Positions 27,378 through 37,241 are shown, numbered from the stretch's first letter. The stretch is DNA of 42,223 bases from Pseudomonadota bacterium (GCA_027485595.1 JAIXQT010000281.1:1-42223), one strand, 5' to 3'. Translations and numbers: made by a program. The notes: generated from the letters alone by a model not told the origin.

Positions 27378-27983
27378 ATGCGAGCGTTTACTTCAATTAC
27401 ATCAATGGCGGCTCCCTTACCTCTGAAGGATGTCGACACGGATATGATCATTCCGGCGCAACACCTGACGAGCATATCACGGGAGGGTTTTGGCGCGCAT
27501 CTTTTTGAGCGTCTGCGAACGACCATGCCCTCGCTGTTTATAAATCAAGCGCGCTATTCCGACGCCCAAATTGTGATTGCCGACGCGAACTTTGGATGCG
27601 GCTCGTCGCGGGAGCACGCGGTATGGGCGCTCCTCGGGGCGGGGATTCGAGTGGTTATCGCACCGTCGTTTGCGGATATTTTTGCCTCCAACAGCTCGAA
27701 AAACGGGCTCCTTCTGGTCACCTTAGAGCCGAATGTGAGCGCGGATCTTTTGAGGGAGGCGACCGAAAGCAACCTCAGCATGACTGTCGATCTGGACTCA
27801 CAATCTGTCATGACATCAGACGGCCGTTCATGGTCCTTCGCCTATGATCCGTTTCGCAAGCACTGCCTCTTACGAGGTCTGGATGATATGGACTATTTGC
27901 GCGCTCACCTTGCCATGATCTCGGCCAAGAAAGCTGAGCTGGAGCCGTATTCTTTTTTTCGAGTAGGGACCCCAAATAGGTAG
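27378..27983 (+). CDS. leuD: 3-isopropylmalate dehydratase small subunit
   Basis: LeuD provides the swivel domain that completes the active site of LeuC. The protein has 201 residues, the E. coli length. It shows KDVDTDMIIPAQHL near residue 20 and the hallmark FGCGSSREHAVWALLGAGIRVVIAPSFADIF. I chose the ATG at 27378, with AAGGA 9 bases upstream; the frame stays open back into leuC without a good start. Gaps are 13 bases after leuC and 3 bases before leuB. Confidence 0.95.
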   Translation: MRAFTSITSMAAPLPLKDVDTDMIIPAQHLTSISREGFGAHLFERLRTTMPSLFINQARYSDAQIVIADANFGCGSSREHAVWALLGAGIRVVIAPSFADIFASNSSKNGLLLVTLEPNVSADLLREATESNLSMTVDLDSQSVMTSDGRSWSFAYDPFRKHCLLRGLDDMDYLRAHLAMISAKKAELEPYSFFRVGTPNR

Positions 27984-27986
27984 ACT

Positions 27987-29069
27987 ATGGAAACTAAAAC
28001 TATCGCGGTCTTAGCTGGAGACGGAGTCGGACCTGAGGTGATGCATGAGGCTGTGCGAGTTGCCAACGCAGTAGTGGAGCGATTCAAGCGCTCTACTCGA
28101 TTTGTGGAAGGTCTCGTTGGAGGTTCTGCCTTCGAGGAGTACGGGGAACATCTACCGCCAACAACACTTGATCTATGCAAGAGGTCTGATGCGATCTTGT
28201 TCGGTTCGGTGGGTGGGCCTCTTCATCAGGCGCACCTGCCGAAATGGCAGGGCTGCGAAGCCAATTCCATCTTGGCGTTGCGAAGGAATTTTGCCTTAGC
28301 CGCCAATATTCGGCCGGCGCGAGTCTATCAGCAGCTTCTTGCGGGATGTCCCCTCAAGAATGAGATCGTTTCTGAGGGGATTGACCTTGTTATCATCCGG
28401 GAACTTCTTGGAGATGTTTACTTCGGCGAGAAGTCTACATGGAGCGAAGGGGGAAGGCGGTACGCGCGAGACGTCGGCGCGTACTCTGAGGATCAGGTCG
28501 CTGTGGTAGCCCGAGTCGCCTTTGAAACAGCCCGGAAGCGACGAGGGAAGGTTACCTCCGTGGATAAAGCGAACGTCATGCAGACCTCGAAGTTATGGCG
28601 AGAGGTTGTCAGAGAGACTCACAGGGACTACGCCGATGTTATCCTTGAGGATATGTTAGTTGATAATTGCGCCTTACAGCTGGTGAGAAATCCGGGACAG
28701 TTTGATGTGATCGTGACCTCGAACCTGTTCGGTGACATTCTTTCCGATCTGGCAGCAGCCCTTCCAGGTTCCCTGGGGCTGACACCTTCGGCGAGTCTTA
28801 ACGACGAAAGATTTGGGCTTTTCGAGCCATCTGGTGGCTCCGCGCCCGACATTGCCGGTAGGGGAATAGCAAATCCCATAGCGCAAATTCTGTCGGTAGC
28901 GATGATGTTTCGTTTCTCTTTCGATTGGGTCGATGAAGCTGACGCACTGGAACGTGCTGTAGAGGGAGCCCTGAAAGATGGATACCGCACCGCAGATATA
29001 TTCGTTGCGGACGGGGAGAAAGTTTCGACCGCTGAGATGGCGGATCGAATTATCGAGCGTCTCGGATAG
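27987..29069 (+). CDS. leuB: 3-isopropylmalate dehydrogenase
   Basis: LeuB oxidises and decarboxylates 3-isopropylmalate with NAD to 2-ketoisocaproate. The protein has 360 residues. It shows VLAGDGVGPEV at the start, LALRRNFALAANIRPARVY in the substrate region, IIRELLGDVYFGE (usually TGGIYFG or TGDIYFG), DKANVMQTSKLWREVV, and TSNLFGDILSDLAAALPGSLG with the metal Asp residues. It closes the operon. A weak GGGA/TCCC hairpin follows the stop. Confidence 0.95.
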   Translation: METKTIAVLAGDGVGPEVMHEAVRVANAVVERFKRSTRFVEGLVGGSAFEEYGEHLPPTTLDLCKRSDAILFGSVGGPLHQAHLPKWQGCEANSILALRRNFALAANIRPARVYQQLLAGCPLKNEIVSEGIDLVIIRELLGDVYFGEKSTWSEGGRRYARDVGAYSEDQVAVVARVAFETARKRRGKVTSVDKANVMQTSKLWREVVRETHRDYADVILEDMLVDNCALQLVRNPGQFDVIVTSNLFGDILSDLAAALPGSLGLTPSASLNDERFGLFEPSGGSAPDIAGRGIANPIAQILSVAMMFRFSFDWVDEADALERAVEGALKDGYRTADIFVADGEKVSTAEMADRIIERLG

Positions 29070-29596
29070 CGGGATTTATTTCCCTATCACGCATATTTCT
29101 GCGCCCGCACGGAGTGCCGCAGGTATCTCTAGATTGGCAAGAAAACGATAGGTGCGAGTAAGAAATGGTGTGGACGCCCTTGTGTAAGGGACGTTGGAAA
29201 GTCGGCGTTTTCTCTAAGACGCAAGCATGAGGAAAGGCACAGAGAAGCTACGAGTCCCGATGAGGTTTATGAACGGGTTATCGAGCCTTGCGGCAAGGGA
29301 TATCCTCAGATCCCTGAGCGTTTTCTTAAGATGTTTGAGGGGTTGATGCAGACGCTTCCGGCGTAGAGTGATACAGCGCTGAAATTTCCGTTGTTACAGC
29401 TTCAGCTTCTGGACAAGGCGCAACGACCGTAGAGATCGTTTCTCTCAGACGCCGCACGGAGTCTTATAACCGCTCTGGGGGACAGATGCGGGTCAAGTAG
29501 AGGGTCGAGATGGCGATATAGGTGTGAAAAATTGGTCGATTGCGGATCCTCGTGTGGTCCGCTTCCTATCGGGAGTGTGTGAGGCGTGCCACCTCC
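29070..29596. other. Intergenic stretch with decayed gene end
   Basis: No intact gene is seen. It contains a remnant duplicated from the 20.7-20.8 kb locus (29247-29405) and a small hairpin CCCTT-gtgt-AAGGG near 29176. The remaining bases show nothing I can support. Confidence 0.6.
29247..29405 (+). pseudogene. 3' remnant of a paralogue of the possible nuclease gene
   Basis: Translated, the remnant reads EVYERVIEPCGKGYPQ, then PERFLKMFEGLMQTLPA and a stop. The intact gene has EFYERVIKRFGKGYPK and VERFLKMFEELMQTLPA at its end. Similarity continues after the stop for 39 identical bases, up to the 3' end of the neighbouring GNAT gene. Nothing upstream of about 29247 matches. It is the scar of a duplicated gene-end junction with the 5' parts lost. 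Confidence 0.82.
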
Positions 29597-30160
29597 CTAA
29601 AGTTCCGCGATTCGAAGCGCACACTCATATTCAGACTGAATGAGCTGCACTGAGCGTCGCATCTCTTGAGGACAGAGACGCGTGCGCGTGATAACCGGTC
29701 CGACCTCTGCTACTAAAAGGTCCTCCCACGGGACCTGATTCTTGAGCCCGCGTGCGACAGCAAATCGGATGTCGATTGAAGCCTCCAGTGGTAGGGTATC
29801 GTTTAGTTTAATTCGAATTGTCTCAACACACAGATCTGAGTAGCGAGGAAGGAGTGTTTTCTTCCAATGAGTGACACACTCTTGAGCGATAATATCTCTG
29901 TCACATGCCGCGTAAATGGACTCCGCTATGAGATCGTTGACCTCTCCCAGTAACTGATCAACATCGGAGATGCATTCGGGGGTGGATACCATTTTGCCCA
30001 GGAGCTCATGTCGTAATCCTAGAAGGCGCGATTCTGTGGAGTGATCAGATATGCTCGGTGCTCGCAGGTAGCGGCCGATCACCTCATTTATTCTTGATAG
30101 GTCTGGTGAGGGGGAACCAGACGAAGGATCGAAGGAATAGACAGGCTCAGAGTTGCTCAT
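29597..30160 (-). CDS. Orphan hypothetical protein
   Basis: The protein has 187 residues and I do not recognise it. It is soluble and acidic in look, with predicted helices (INEVIGRYLRAP, ISDVDQLLGEVNDLIAESIY). Five cysteines are scattered. I chose the ATG at 30160; an upstream TTG at 30169 is in frame. The ribosome binding site is weak. It is transcribed away from element copy E. Confidence 0.62.
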   Translation of the reverse strand: MSNSEPVYSFDPSSGSPSPDLSRINEVIGRYLRAPSISDHSTESRLLGLRHELLGKMVSTPECISDVDQLLGEVNDLIAESIYAACDRDIIAQECVTHWKKTLLPRYSDLCVETIRIKLNDTLPLEASIDIRFAVARGLKNQVPWEDLLVAEVGPVITRTRLCPQEMRRSVQLIQSEYECALRIAEL

Positions 30161-30361
30161 GAAGATCAAGGTATGGTTACGGCGAGACTCGCGCGAACCG
30201 AATAGACGAGTAGTAAGGTAACGCTATCATCTTCAGTAATCAAAATTCGGCATTCGCTAATCGCGACTCAAAGCGACAGAAGAAAGTAGATTCGCTCTAT
30301 CGGCTCTAGACCAAGATTTCGTGTAACTACTCAGCAAATGCAGCCGCAATAACGTTAGCCC

Positions 30362-30550
30362 CTAGCAGGGTGGTGAAAAATGATTTCCTGTTGCGCCTTT
30401 CGATGGTTTGACTACAACTTCGTTGGAGCCAACGAAAAAATCCTCAACGTATCGCAGTGGATACGTCTCCGGTTTTTTCGTCGTCTCCGCCTCGTTTCGC
30501 CGAAATCCTCAAAATGCTCACGACGGAACCATTTTTCACCACCCTGCTAG
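30362..30550 (+). mobile_element. Inverted-repeat element, copy E (best preserved)
   Basis: This is a 189-bp copy with perfect 21-bp terminal inverted repeats starting CTAGCAGGGTGGTGAAAAAT. Inside are TTCGTTGG-AG-CCAACGAA (30419-30436), A6 (30435-30440), the 7-bp hairpin ACGTATC/GATACGT (30447-30453 with 30460-30466) and T6 (30473-30478). It sits between two minus-strand genes. Confidence 0.92.
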
Positions 30551-30662
30551 TAAGGGGCGGCAAGAAAGAAGATCCGCCAAAATCAGCTGATTGAACGATG
30601 AAATTGCGGCGACGATCTTAAAATCCGGTGAGTAGTTGCGATTTCGCCGGGTTGCGTTTCCC

Positions 30663-31466
30663 TTATCCGCGCGAGCGACTGTCCCGTAAGAGTGATTTAT
30701 CTCCGGACAGGGTAAAGCCGCACGTTGCAGCTTTTCGACAGATCATCGAAATATTCCGCACGGGCGCCGAGAGGGGAAGTGCGGTCTCTGGCTTTGCCGC
30801 TACGGCAATATCAGATATCCCGAGTTGGCGGGTATAGTCGAACGCGTGCTCCAAGAGACGACTCGACCATTTTTGGTACCGGGTGCACAAAGAGCTCCCC
30901 GGTTGTTTGAGGAGCGCGGATACTGCGGTGTTAGCGATCCTTACTGATGACTGGAGCTGAACTATCTGAGCGATGCCACTGACAGGATCGTGGACGAGCT
31001 CTAAGGCGCCAACTGATCCGGGGTAAAGATCCGAGGGGCCCGCTCTGTAGGACGAGGCTCCAGCTTGGTAGTAGACGATAGCGTCCGTTGGCGTTGGAAA
31101 GTAAACCCATGTGAGGGTGGGAAGGCCCAGTAAACTTTGCTTTTCTGCCCCGCTGTAGCGAGTCGCTAACGCGATCGCCCCTTTGGGAGTGCCTCGCGAG
31201 TCCTGTAAACACTCAAGGGTAACGAGCTCTCGGTACACGCCCTGGGGATACCGACCAACGATCACAGGCCGTCCCTCGTGAAGCGCGGAGACGGCCAGTG
31301 CCACCTCTGCTTGGGCGGAGGGGAGCGCTCGGTACTCAGGAGTGTGGTCAGCTCCTTCAAGGATATGAGCGTGTCGCGGCGATTCGAGCGCACTCCATGC
31401 TTGGGATTCACTCTCGGAGCTCGTTGGGGTGGGGGAGTGTGAGGAGAGGTTTTGGGATGAGTGCAT
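30663..31466 (-). CDS. Orphan hypothetical protein
   Basis: The protein has 267 residues and is unknown to me. The N-terminal 30 residues are Ser-rich and probably disordered. The middle (LPTLTWVYFPTPTDAIVYYQAGASSYRAGPSDLYPGSVGALELV) is hydrophobic and beta-like. The C terminus has a helix-rich segment (QKWSSRLLEHAFDYTRQL). The ATG has no good ribosome binding site, and the reading frame is mainly supported by length and composition. It is separated from the upstream foldase gene by 164 bases with a terminator-like hairpin. Confidence 0.6.
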   Translation of the reverse strand: MHSSQNLSSHSPTPTSSESESQAWSALESPRHAHILEGADHTPEYRALPSAQAEVALAVSALHEGRPVIVGRYPQGVYRELVTLECLQDSRGTPKGAIALATRYSGAEKQSLLGLPTLTWVYFPTPTDAIVYYQAGASSYRAGPSDLYPGSVGALELVHDPVSGIAQIVQLQSSVRIANTAVSALLKQPGSSLCTRYQKWSSRLLEHAFDYTRQLGISDIAVAAKPETALPLSAPVRNISMICRKAATCGFTLSGDKSLLRDSRSRG

Positions 31467-31536
31467 CCCCTGTAGGGTATGCCCGTTTTCTTTCTAAGTC
31501 ATGTGGGTGCCTGACAGGAGCTGACCGAATCAAACA

Positions 31537-31571
31537 CCTCCCTACAGCCGTTATGCGGTCGCCGAGGGAGG
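31537..31571 (-). terminator. Terminator-like hairpin after the foldase gene
   Basis: CCTCCCT (31537-31543) pairs with AGGGAGG (31565-31571), and a second small stem CCG/CGG occupies the loop. On the minus strand TGTTTG follows. It lies about 60 bases beyond the end of the foldase gene. Confidence 0.5.
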
Positions 31572-31630
31572 GGCCTTGCTGAAGTGCTATGACTGGCCCC
31601 ACTCCCCGAGCGATCGCGACGTGGATTATC

Positions 31631-33565
31631 TTACTGCTGCCCGATGAGGGACGGATCAATCTCGATCTCTGAGCGGCTCTTAAGCAGCTCAAGGGTTGAT
31701 GTGATCATGTTGTTTGCTACCTCTTGAGAGGCTTGCGAACGATACTTGGTGAGCTCGGCCACGTTCTTTGGATCCGCGATGTTCGGCGCTTTAATCTCCT
31801 CCACCTTGAGGATGGTGAACTCCCGGGAGCTTGGGAACACCTGTCCGATCACGTGGTTCGGCTTATCAGCTGAGAGAACCGCGGAGCGCATCTGTGAGGT
31901 CATCTTTGGCAGCTTGTCAGGCGAGGACTCCTCTCGGGATATCTCAACCGGCCCTACAACTGTCGCCGCACGCGCTTGAGCCTCAGTGGTGAACGAGCCT
32001 GGATTAGCTTGAGCCGCTTTGAGGATCTCGTCAGCCTTCTGCGAGGCGAGCTTGCGGGCCTCCTCAGCCTTCACCGCGGTAACCACCCTCTCCTTGACCT
32101 CCTCGAAAGGTGGTGTAGCAGGCTCCTTAAACTCCTTGACCTGAACAAGAACCGTCGTATCTCCGAGCTCTATCAGATTCGGCTGTAGTCGTTCGGATGA
32201 TGGAAGCATGAAAACGTTTTGGGTGAGGCCGGAGAGGGTTGCTTCGGGGTCCTTGCTCTGCGGCACGTACCCGTTTGTCGCCTTCAGAGCGTTTCCGGCT
32301 GGAAGCGACTCGGAGAGTATTTTGCCATCCCTCTTTGCTTGCAGCAGTATCTCACGGGCACGGTTCGCAGCGTACGCCGGAGCCTCGCGCTTTCGAAGTT
32401 CCCCCTCTATCTCAACGCGAACCTCATCAAGGGCGCGTGGCTGGGCAGACCTCTTCTCCTCGACCTTAACGATCTCAAATCCGTAGTCGGTCTCGATGAT
32501 CTCAGAGACGCTGCCTACCGTTGTGGTTGCGACAGCCTGATCAAAGGCTTCGCCTTTTTCTCCCTTCGTAACCCATCCCAAGTCGCCACCGGTGAACTTG
32601 GTTGGGAGGTCGTCGGAGTAGGTAGTGACGAGGTCCTCGAACTTTGCGCCTGAAACTGCCTCGTTTCGGGCTGCGTTCGCCCTTTCACGGACGGCAGCCA
32701 TCTTTGCTGGGTCGCTCTCTTTAGGGTAGAGCAATTTGATAGCGCGAAGTTTGTGCTGCTCTGGGAGCTGATACTTAGCGGCGTTTTCTGAATAGAAGAA
32801 TTCAACGTCTTGCGGTGTGATGTTGACCTCTTTCTCGAACTCCACTGGCGTGAATACTGCGTATGAATAGCTTACCTGCGCTGGCGTTTCGTACTCAGTT
32901 GCGTGGCTTTCGTAATATTTCTTGAGGTCCCCTTCGGTGGGTTCAGGTGCGGTTGACGGATCGACAGGAACCGTCGCGGTAATAACTGAGTATGTGGTCT
33001 TCTGACGCCGTAGAAGGTTCTCAGCATCCTTTGAGGATGGGACAGCTACATCGCGTAGGATGTTCACGAGGGTGGTGCGAGCGATCTCGTCCTTAATCTC
33101 CCGCTCAAACTCTGGAGCTGACATGCCAACGCTCTGGAGCAAGTTGCGGTAGGTAGCGGCTGAGAACGAGGCCTCTCCGTCCTGACCTTTAAAGAAATTA
33201 TTGAGAAGGTATTGGCGCACGGCTTCGTCAGACGCCGCAAACCCCTGCTTCTCCGCCTCTTGATCAAGAATGGTGCGGTCTACGAGGGTGTCAATCGCTT
33301 GCTGGCGGATGTTGAGGTTCAAAGAACCCGCGAGCTTAGCGTACTGCTCCCCAAACATCTGACGGTACCTCGACTCGATGCTTCGTTCGGAGCGAGCGAT
33401 GTCCTCGGCGGTGAGCTTCTGCCCATTTACTTCGCCTGCGTCGCGACCCTTCGTGCCGCCCCCGTGAAGGATGTCCAACCCAACACCGCTTATCGCGAAA
33501 CATGCCGCGACGAAGAGAAACACGATACCGATGAACTGTTGATTACGGTGGATAAACTTAATCAT
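31631..33565 (-). CDS. PpiD/SurA-type membrane-anchored peptidyl-prolyl isomerase
   Basis: This is a periplasmic folding factor anchored in the inner membrane. The protein has 644 residues. A single hydrophobic helix (FIGIVFLFVAACFAISGVG) lies near the N terminus, followed by the SurA_N-like region (EVNGQKLTAEDIARSERSIESRYRQMF) and a parvulin-type domain (VVTTYSDDLPTKFTGGDLGWVTKGE, GFEIVKVEEKRSAQPRALDEVR). The architecture is that of PpiD. I chose the ATG at 33565 with AGGAG 8 bases upstream; an extended frame to 33643 has no support. It is the last gene of the gatCAB-side cluster, 34 bases after the DUF4911-like gene. Confidence 0.9.
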   Translation of the reverse strand: MIKFIHRNQQFIGIVFLFVAACFAISGVGLDILHGGGTKGRDAGEVNGQKLTAEDIARSERSIESRYRQMFGEQYAKLAGSLNLNIRQQAIDTLVDRTILDQEAEKQGFAASDEAVRQYLLNNFFKGQDGEASFSAATYRNLLQSVGMSAPEFEREIKDEIARTTLVNILRDVAVPSSKDAENLLRRQKTTYSVITATVPVDPSTAPEPTEGDLKKYYESHATEYETPAQVSYSYAVFTPVEFEKEVNITPQDVEFFYSENAAKYQLPEQHKLRAIKLLYPKESDPAKMAAVRERANAARNEAVSGAKFEDLVTTYSDDLPTKFTGGDLGWVTKGEKGEAFDQAVATTTVGSVSEIIETDYGFEIVKVEEKRSAQPRALDEVRVEIEGELRKREAPAYAANRAREILLQAKRDGKILSESLPAGNALKATNGYVPQSKDPEATLSGLTQNVFMLPSSERLQPNLIELGDTTVLVQVKEFKEPATPPFEEVKERVVTAVKAEEARKLASQKADEILKAAQANPGSFTTEAQARAATVVGPVEISREESSPDKLPKMTSQMRSAVLSADKPNHVIGQVFPSSREFTILKVEEIKAPNIADPKNVAELTKYRSQASQEVANNMITSTLELLKSRSEIEIDPSLIGQQ

Positions 33566-33599
33566 GTGCGCACTCCTGAGTGAGTAGACGGTGGCCCTA

Positions 33600-33869
33600 T
33601 CAGGCTTCGGTGGGTGGCTCGGAGCACGGTACCCACGCGACATGGTCCCGAATCGCGTTCAGAACACCTATACAGTCCTGAAGTTGAGAGGGGGTCGTGA
33701 GAACGCATACTACAGCGCCTTCCTTATCGAGTGTTCGCACGGTGCCAACACCATCGTAGAGCTCAAAAAATACAGTGATCATTACTACGTGGCTACGGGG
33801 AACCTCAAGATAAAAGGCTACCGTATCGGCATCTATTGCGACAGGAATAGGTTCAAGGTGGTCGACCAT
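33600..33869 (-). CDS. DUF4911-like small protein
   Basis: The protein has 89 residues from the ATG at 33869. Its core (AFYLEVPRSHVVMITVFFELYDGVGTVRTLDKEGAVVCVL) resembles DUF4911, a small domain I associate with deltaproteobacteria. Function is unknown. Its start is uncertain: no ribosome binding site precedes the ATG, and the frame is open upstream to near gatB. A competing plus-strand frame covers the same DNA. I prefer the minus strand because gatB and the foldase gene flank it in the same direction. Confidence 0.55.
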   Translation of the reverse strand: MVDHLEPIPVAIDADTVAFYLEVPRSHVVMITVFFELYDGVGTVRTLDKEGAVVCVLTTPSQLQDCIGVLNAIRDHVAWVPCSEPPTEA

Positions 33870-33960
33870 ACGGGTACTACAAAAACGCTCCGAGAGGACC
33901 TCCTCCGCTCGGGTCGGGACCGCTCGGAGTTCGATGATTCGGAACGCAATGATACAGAGG

Positions 33961-35403
33961 TTAGGCGCCCTTTCGAGCCACGGCCTCCTGACGGATGAGA
34001 TCGTTCACCTTTTTAGGGTTTGCTGACCCACCGGTGGCCTTCATCACTTGGCCCACGAAGAAGCCGTGAAGGCGCTCGTTTCCTGCGAGGTAGCCAGCGA
34101 GCTGTCCCGGATTGGAGTCAAACTCCTTGCGAATGACGGCCAAGATCTCGTCGTCGTTGCTGAGCTGCTTGAGGCCCTTCTCGTTGACGATAACTCCCGG
34201 GGCCTTGCCGGTCTCAAACATCTCTTCAAATACTGATTTGGCCATCTTGCCCGAGATGACATCATCCTCGACGAGCTTTATGAGCTCCCCAAGCCCCTTG
34301 GCGGTTACTGGGGAGTGTTCGATCTCTAAGCCAGCCTTGTTGAGGGCGCCAAAGAACTCGGAGGTTACCCAGTTACACGCCGCTTTGGCGTTGCCGCAGG
34401 TTGCTACTACCTCGTGATAAAACTCAACGAAGGCACGCTCAGAGGTGAGCACTGTTGCGTCGTAGAGCGACAGTCCGTACTCATTAACGAGCTCAGTCGC
34501 CCACTCTGCTGGAAGGCGAGGGAGGCGTCCCTTCACGTCCTGCACCCAGCTCTCTTCGACGACAACGGGTGGAAGGTCAGGGTCTGGGAAGTACCGATAG
34601 TCCGCGGACTCCTCTTTCGATCGCATCGGACGGGTAGAGCCGTTCTCGCTGTCGAAGAGGAGCGTTTGTTGAACGACCTGGTTCCCAGCTCTGAGGATCG
34701 CGGTTTGACGAGCGATCTCATACTCAAGAGCGCGCTCCACGAACTTAAATGAGTTGAGGTTCTTGATCTCGGTTCGAGTTCCGAACTTGAGTTCTCCGAC
34801 CGGACGAAGCGAGATATTTGCGTCGCAGCGGAGGCTGCCCTCCTCCATGTTTCCGTCGCTGATGCCAAGGTAGCGCACAAGCTGGCGAACCGCGCGGAGG
34901 TAGGCGGCTGCCTCGGCGGGGGAATGAATCTCTGGCTCTGATACCACCTCAAGAAGTGGAACTCCCGCTCGGTTCAGGTCCACGAGGGATGACGCGGTGC
35001 GCGAATCATGCACATTCTTTCCAGCGTCCTCCTCCATGTGAATGCGCTTCAATCCAACGGTGCGCTTGGCCCCATCCATATAGAAATCAACGTGACCTCT
35101 TTCGCAGATCGGTTCGTCGAACTGTGAGATCTGATATCCCTTGGGAAGGTCTGGATAGAAGTAGTGTTTACGCGCGAATCTATTAAAGCGACGGATCTCA
35201 CAGTGAGTCGCGAGCCCCAGCATGATCGCATACTCAACTACCTTCTTGTTTCCGACGGGCAACGCCCCTGGAAGTCCAAGAGTAACAGGGTCGATGTACT
35301 CGTTGGGCTCTCCACCGTAGGCTGCGGAGGCGTTGCTAAAAATCTTCGACTTGGTCGAAAGCTGAACGTGAACTTCGAGTCCGATGACGGTTTCAAATTC
35401 CAT
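33961..35403 (-). CDS. gatB: Aspartyl/glutamyl-tRNA amidotransferase subunit B
   Basis: GatB binds Glu-tRNA-Gln or Asp-tRNA-Asn and carries the kinase site of the amidotransferase. The protein has 480 residues, the normal length. The N terminus is typical (METVIGLEVHVQL type, here EFETVIGLEVHVQLSTKSKIFS), followed by YFYPDLPKGYQISQFDEPI and HMEEDAGKN. The C-terminal YqeY-like domain ends at about residue 475. I chose the ATG at 35403 with GGAG 8 bases upstream; the longer frame to 35457 overlaps gatA. Confidence 0.97.
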   Translation of the reverse strand: MEFETVIGLEVHVQLSTKSKIFSNASAAYGGEPNEYIDPVTLGLPGALPVGNKKVVEYAIMLGLATHCEIRRFNRFARKHYFYPDLPKGYQISQFDEPICERGHVDFYMDGAKRTVGLKRIHMEEDAGKNVHDSRTASSLVDLNRAGVPLLEVVSEPEIHSPAEAAAYLRAVRQLVRYLGISDGNMEEGSLRCDANISLRPVGELKFGTRTEIKNLNSFKFVERALEYEIARQTAILRAGNQVVQQTLLFDSENGSTRPMRSKEESADYRYFPDPDLPPVVVEESWVQDVKGRLPRLPAEWATELVNEYGLSLYDATVLTSERAFVEFYHEVVATCGNAKAACNWVTSEFFGALNKAGLEIEHSPVTAKGLGELIKLVEDDVISGKMAKSVFEEMFETGKAPGVIVNEKGLKQLSNDDEILAVIRKEFDSNPGQLAGYLAGNERLHGFFVGQVMKATGGSANPKKVNDLIRQEAVARKGA

Positions 35404-35423
35404 GGTGAATCTCCGTAATTCCT

Positions 35424-36890
35424 TTAGCGCGCTGTGGTTGGACGTTTGGTGTGCCAATCCGTGGCGCTCTCGTAGGCAGATGCCGTCTTGAACAGGGTCT
35501 CTTCATCCCACGGCTTGCCGATGAGCTGAAGCCCAATCGGAAGTCCTGACGATGTGAATCCGCACGGAACGCTCATTCCTGGGAGCCCCGCGAGATTGAC
35601 TGGGATAGTGAAGATATCGTTCAAATACATTTGAAGAGGATCGCTGATCTTCGCTCCGATCTTGAACGGCGCGTTCGGTGCGGTTGGCGCTGCTATCACA
35701 TCACACTTGTGAGCGAACGCCTCTTGGAAATCCTTGGCGATGAGCGACCTCACCTTTTGAGCCTTGAGGTAGTACGCGTCGTAGTAGCCGGTCGAGAGCA
35801 CGTACGCTCCGACCATGATACGCCGCTGAACCTCTCGCCCGAATCCTTCGCTACGCGACTTGGCGTACAGGGTCTTAAGGTCGTAGTTACCCTTGGCTCG
35901 ATGTCCGTAGCGTATCCCGTCGTATCGGGCCAGATTTGAGGATGCCTCTGCTGGCGCGAGGATGTAGTACACCGCGACGGCGGCATCGGTGTGTGGAAGC
36001 GATATCTCAACCGGAATCGCCCCAAGCCCCTCAAGTACAGAGATAGCTTTCTTGAGCGCCGCGTCGATCTCTCCATCGACCGCTGACACGAAGTACTCCT
36101 TCGGTAGTCCGACACGGAGGCCCTTGATGCTCTGTCCAAGGACCTTTGTGAAGTCGGGAACCTCCCGGTTCGCTGAGGTCGCGTCGTTCGGATCTTGGCC
36201 GCAGATAGCTTGTGTCACGAGCGCGCAATCCTTGACGTTGTGGGCGAATCCGCCAACTTGATCGAGGGAGGACGCGTACGCGATCACGCCATATCGGCTC
36301 ACACGACCGTAGGTAGGCTTAAGACCCACGATTCCGCAGAAGGAAGCTGGCTGTCGAATCGATCCACCGGTGTCGGTGCCGAGCGTGATGGGGCAGATCC
36401 CAGCGGCAACGGCTGCAGCAGAACCGCCGCTCGACCCGCCTGGAACGTACTCGGGGTTCCACGGATTCTTTACTGGACCGAATGCGGAGTTTTCATTCGA
36501 GGAGCCCATCGCGAACTCATCCATGTTGAGCTTCCCGATCGAGACCGTTCCGGCAGTTTTAAGTTTTCTCACGACGGTCGCGTCGTATGGCGGGATGAAG
36601 TTCTCAAGGATCTTGCTCGAGGCGGTCGTTCGAACACCCTTGGTGCAGATGACGTCCTTGATACCGACTGGGATTCCGAGCAACGGAGCCGTTTTGCCTT
36701 GCGCAAGAAGCGCGTCGATCTGTACCGCCTCTTGAAGCGCGTTCTCGGCCGATATCAGGTTGAAGCAGTTGAGCCCCGAAGAGCTGTCTGCTTTGTCTAA
36801 GCTCGCCTTGACGAGCTCGGAGCAAGAGAACTGCTTCGAGTCGAGACCAGCGCGCATATCGGAGATAGTGAGGGATGCGATATCTGACAT
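35424..36890 (-). CDS. gatA: Aspartyl/glutamyl-tRNA amidotransferase subunit A
   Basis: GatA is the amidase that frees ammonia from glutamine. The protein has 488 residues. The amidase signature Ser-cisSer-Lys is present: [10 protein letters not shown] with the Lys, [15 protein letters not shown], and [16 protein letters not shown] with the nucleophile Ser. Gaps are 20 bases to gatB and 9 from gatC. The ribosome binding site before the ATG is poor, so coupling to gatC translation is likely. Confidence 0.97.
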   Translation of the reverse strand: MSDIASLTISDMRAGLDSKQFSCSELVKASLDKADSSSGLNCFNLISAENALQEAVQIDALLAQGKTAPLLGIPVGIKDVICTKGVRTTASSKILENFIPPYDATVVRKLKTAGTVSIGKLNMDEFAMGSSNENSAFGPVKNPWNPEYVPGGSSGGSAAAVAAGICPITLGTDTGGSIRQPASFCGIVGLKPTYGRVSRYGVIAYASSLDQVGGFAHNVKDCALVTQAICGQDPNDATSANREVPDFTKVLGQSIKGLRVGLPKEYFVSAVDGEIDAALKKAISVLEGLGAIPVEISLPHTDAAVAVYYILAPAEASSNLARYDGIRYGHRAKGNYDLKTLYAKSRSEGFGREVQRRIMVGAYVLSTGYYDAYYLKAQKVRSLIAKDFQEAFAHKCDVIAAPTAPNAPFKIGAKISDPLQMYLNDIFTIPVNLAGLPGMSVPCGFTSSGLPIGLQLIGKPWDEETLFKTASAYESATDWHTKRPTTAR

Positions 36891-36899
36891 AGAACTTGA

Positions 36900-37241
36900 T
36901 TACTCAACGATAAGTGGAACGCGAATGAACGTACCAGATGAATCAGGGGCGTTCTGGAGAAGGGCTTGCGTATCAAGCATCGGTTGTGGCGGTACCCTTG
37001 GATCGCCGAGTGGTGTCGCGTCAGGAACGCTGCCGGCCTCAAGCATCTGGTCCTCGCGAAGGACGTTGGTTGAGCCGTGTACGTGACTCATCGCCTCAGC
37101 GCCCGTGGTGTCTACTTCATCCAGACGCTGCACATACCCAATGATCGAATTTAGGTGTCCAGTAACTATAGGGGTGAGGGCCGGGTCTAACTCTAAGCGA
37201 GCGAGATTGGCGAGCTTCTGTACCTCATCTTCGGAAATCAT
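36900..37241 (-). CDS. gatC: Aspartyl/glutamyl-tRNA amidotransferase subunit C
   Basis: GatC is a small scaffold that joins GatA and GatB. The protein has 113 residues. Typical sequence is EDEVQKLANLARLELDP at the start and REDQMLEAG with a Pro-rich tail (GDPRVPPQPMLDTQALLQNAP) that wraps GatA. It is the first gene of the gatCAB operon, divergent from sthA with 173 bases between. The operon order gatC-gatA-gatB is standard. Confidence 0.95.
   Translation of the reverse strand: MISEDEVQKLANLARLELDPALTPIVTGHLNSIIGYVQRLDEVDTTGAEAMSHVHGSTNVLREDQMLEAGSVPDATPLGDPRVPPQPMLDTQALLQNAPDSSGTFIRVPLIVE

Noticed and set aside
33591-33998. 135-codon plus-strand frame between the foldase gene and gatB
   Set aside because: It lies opposite a more protein-like minus-strand frame in an operon of the same direction and runs into the end of gatB.
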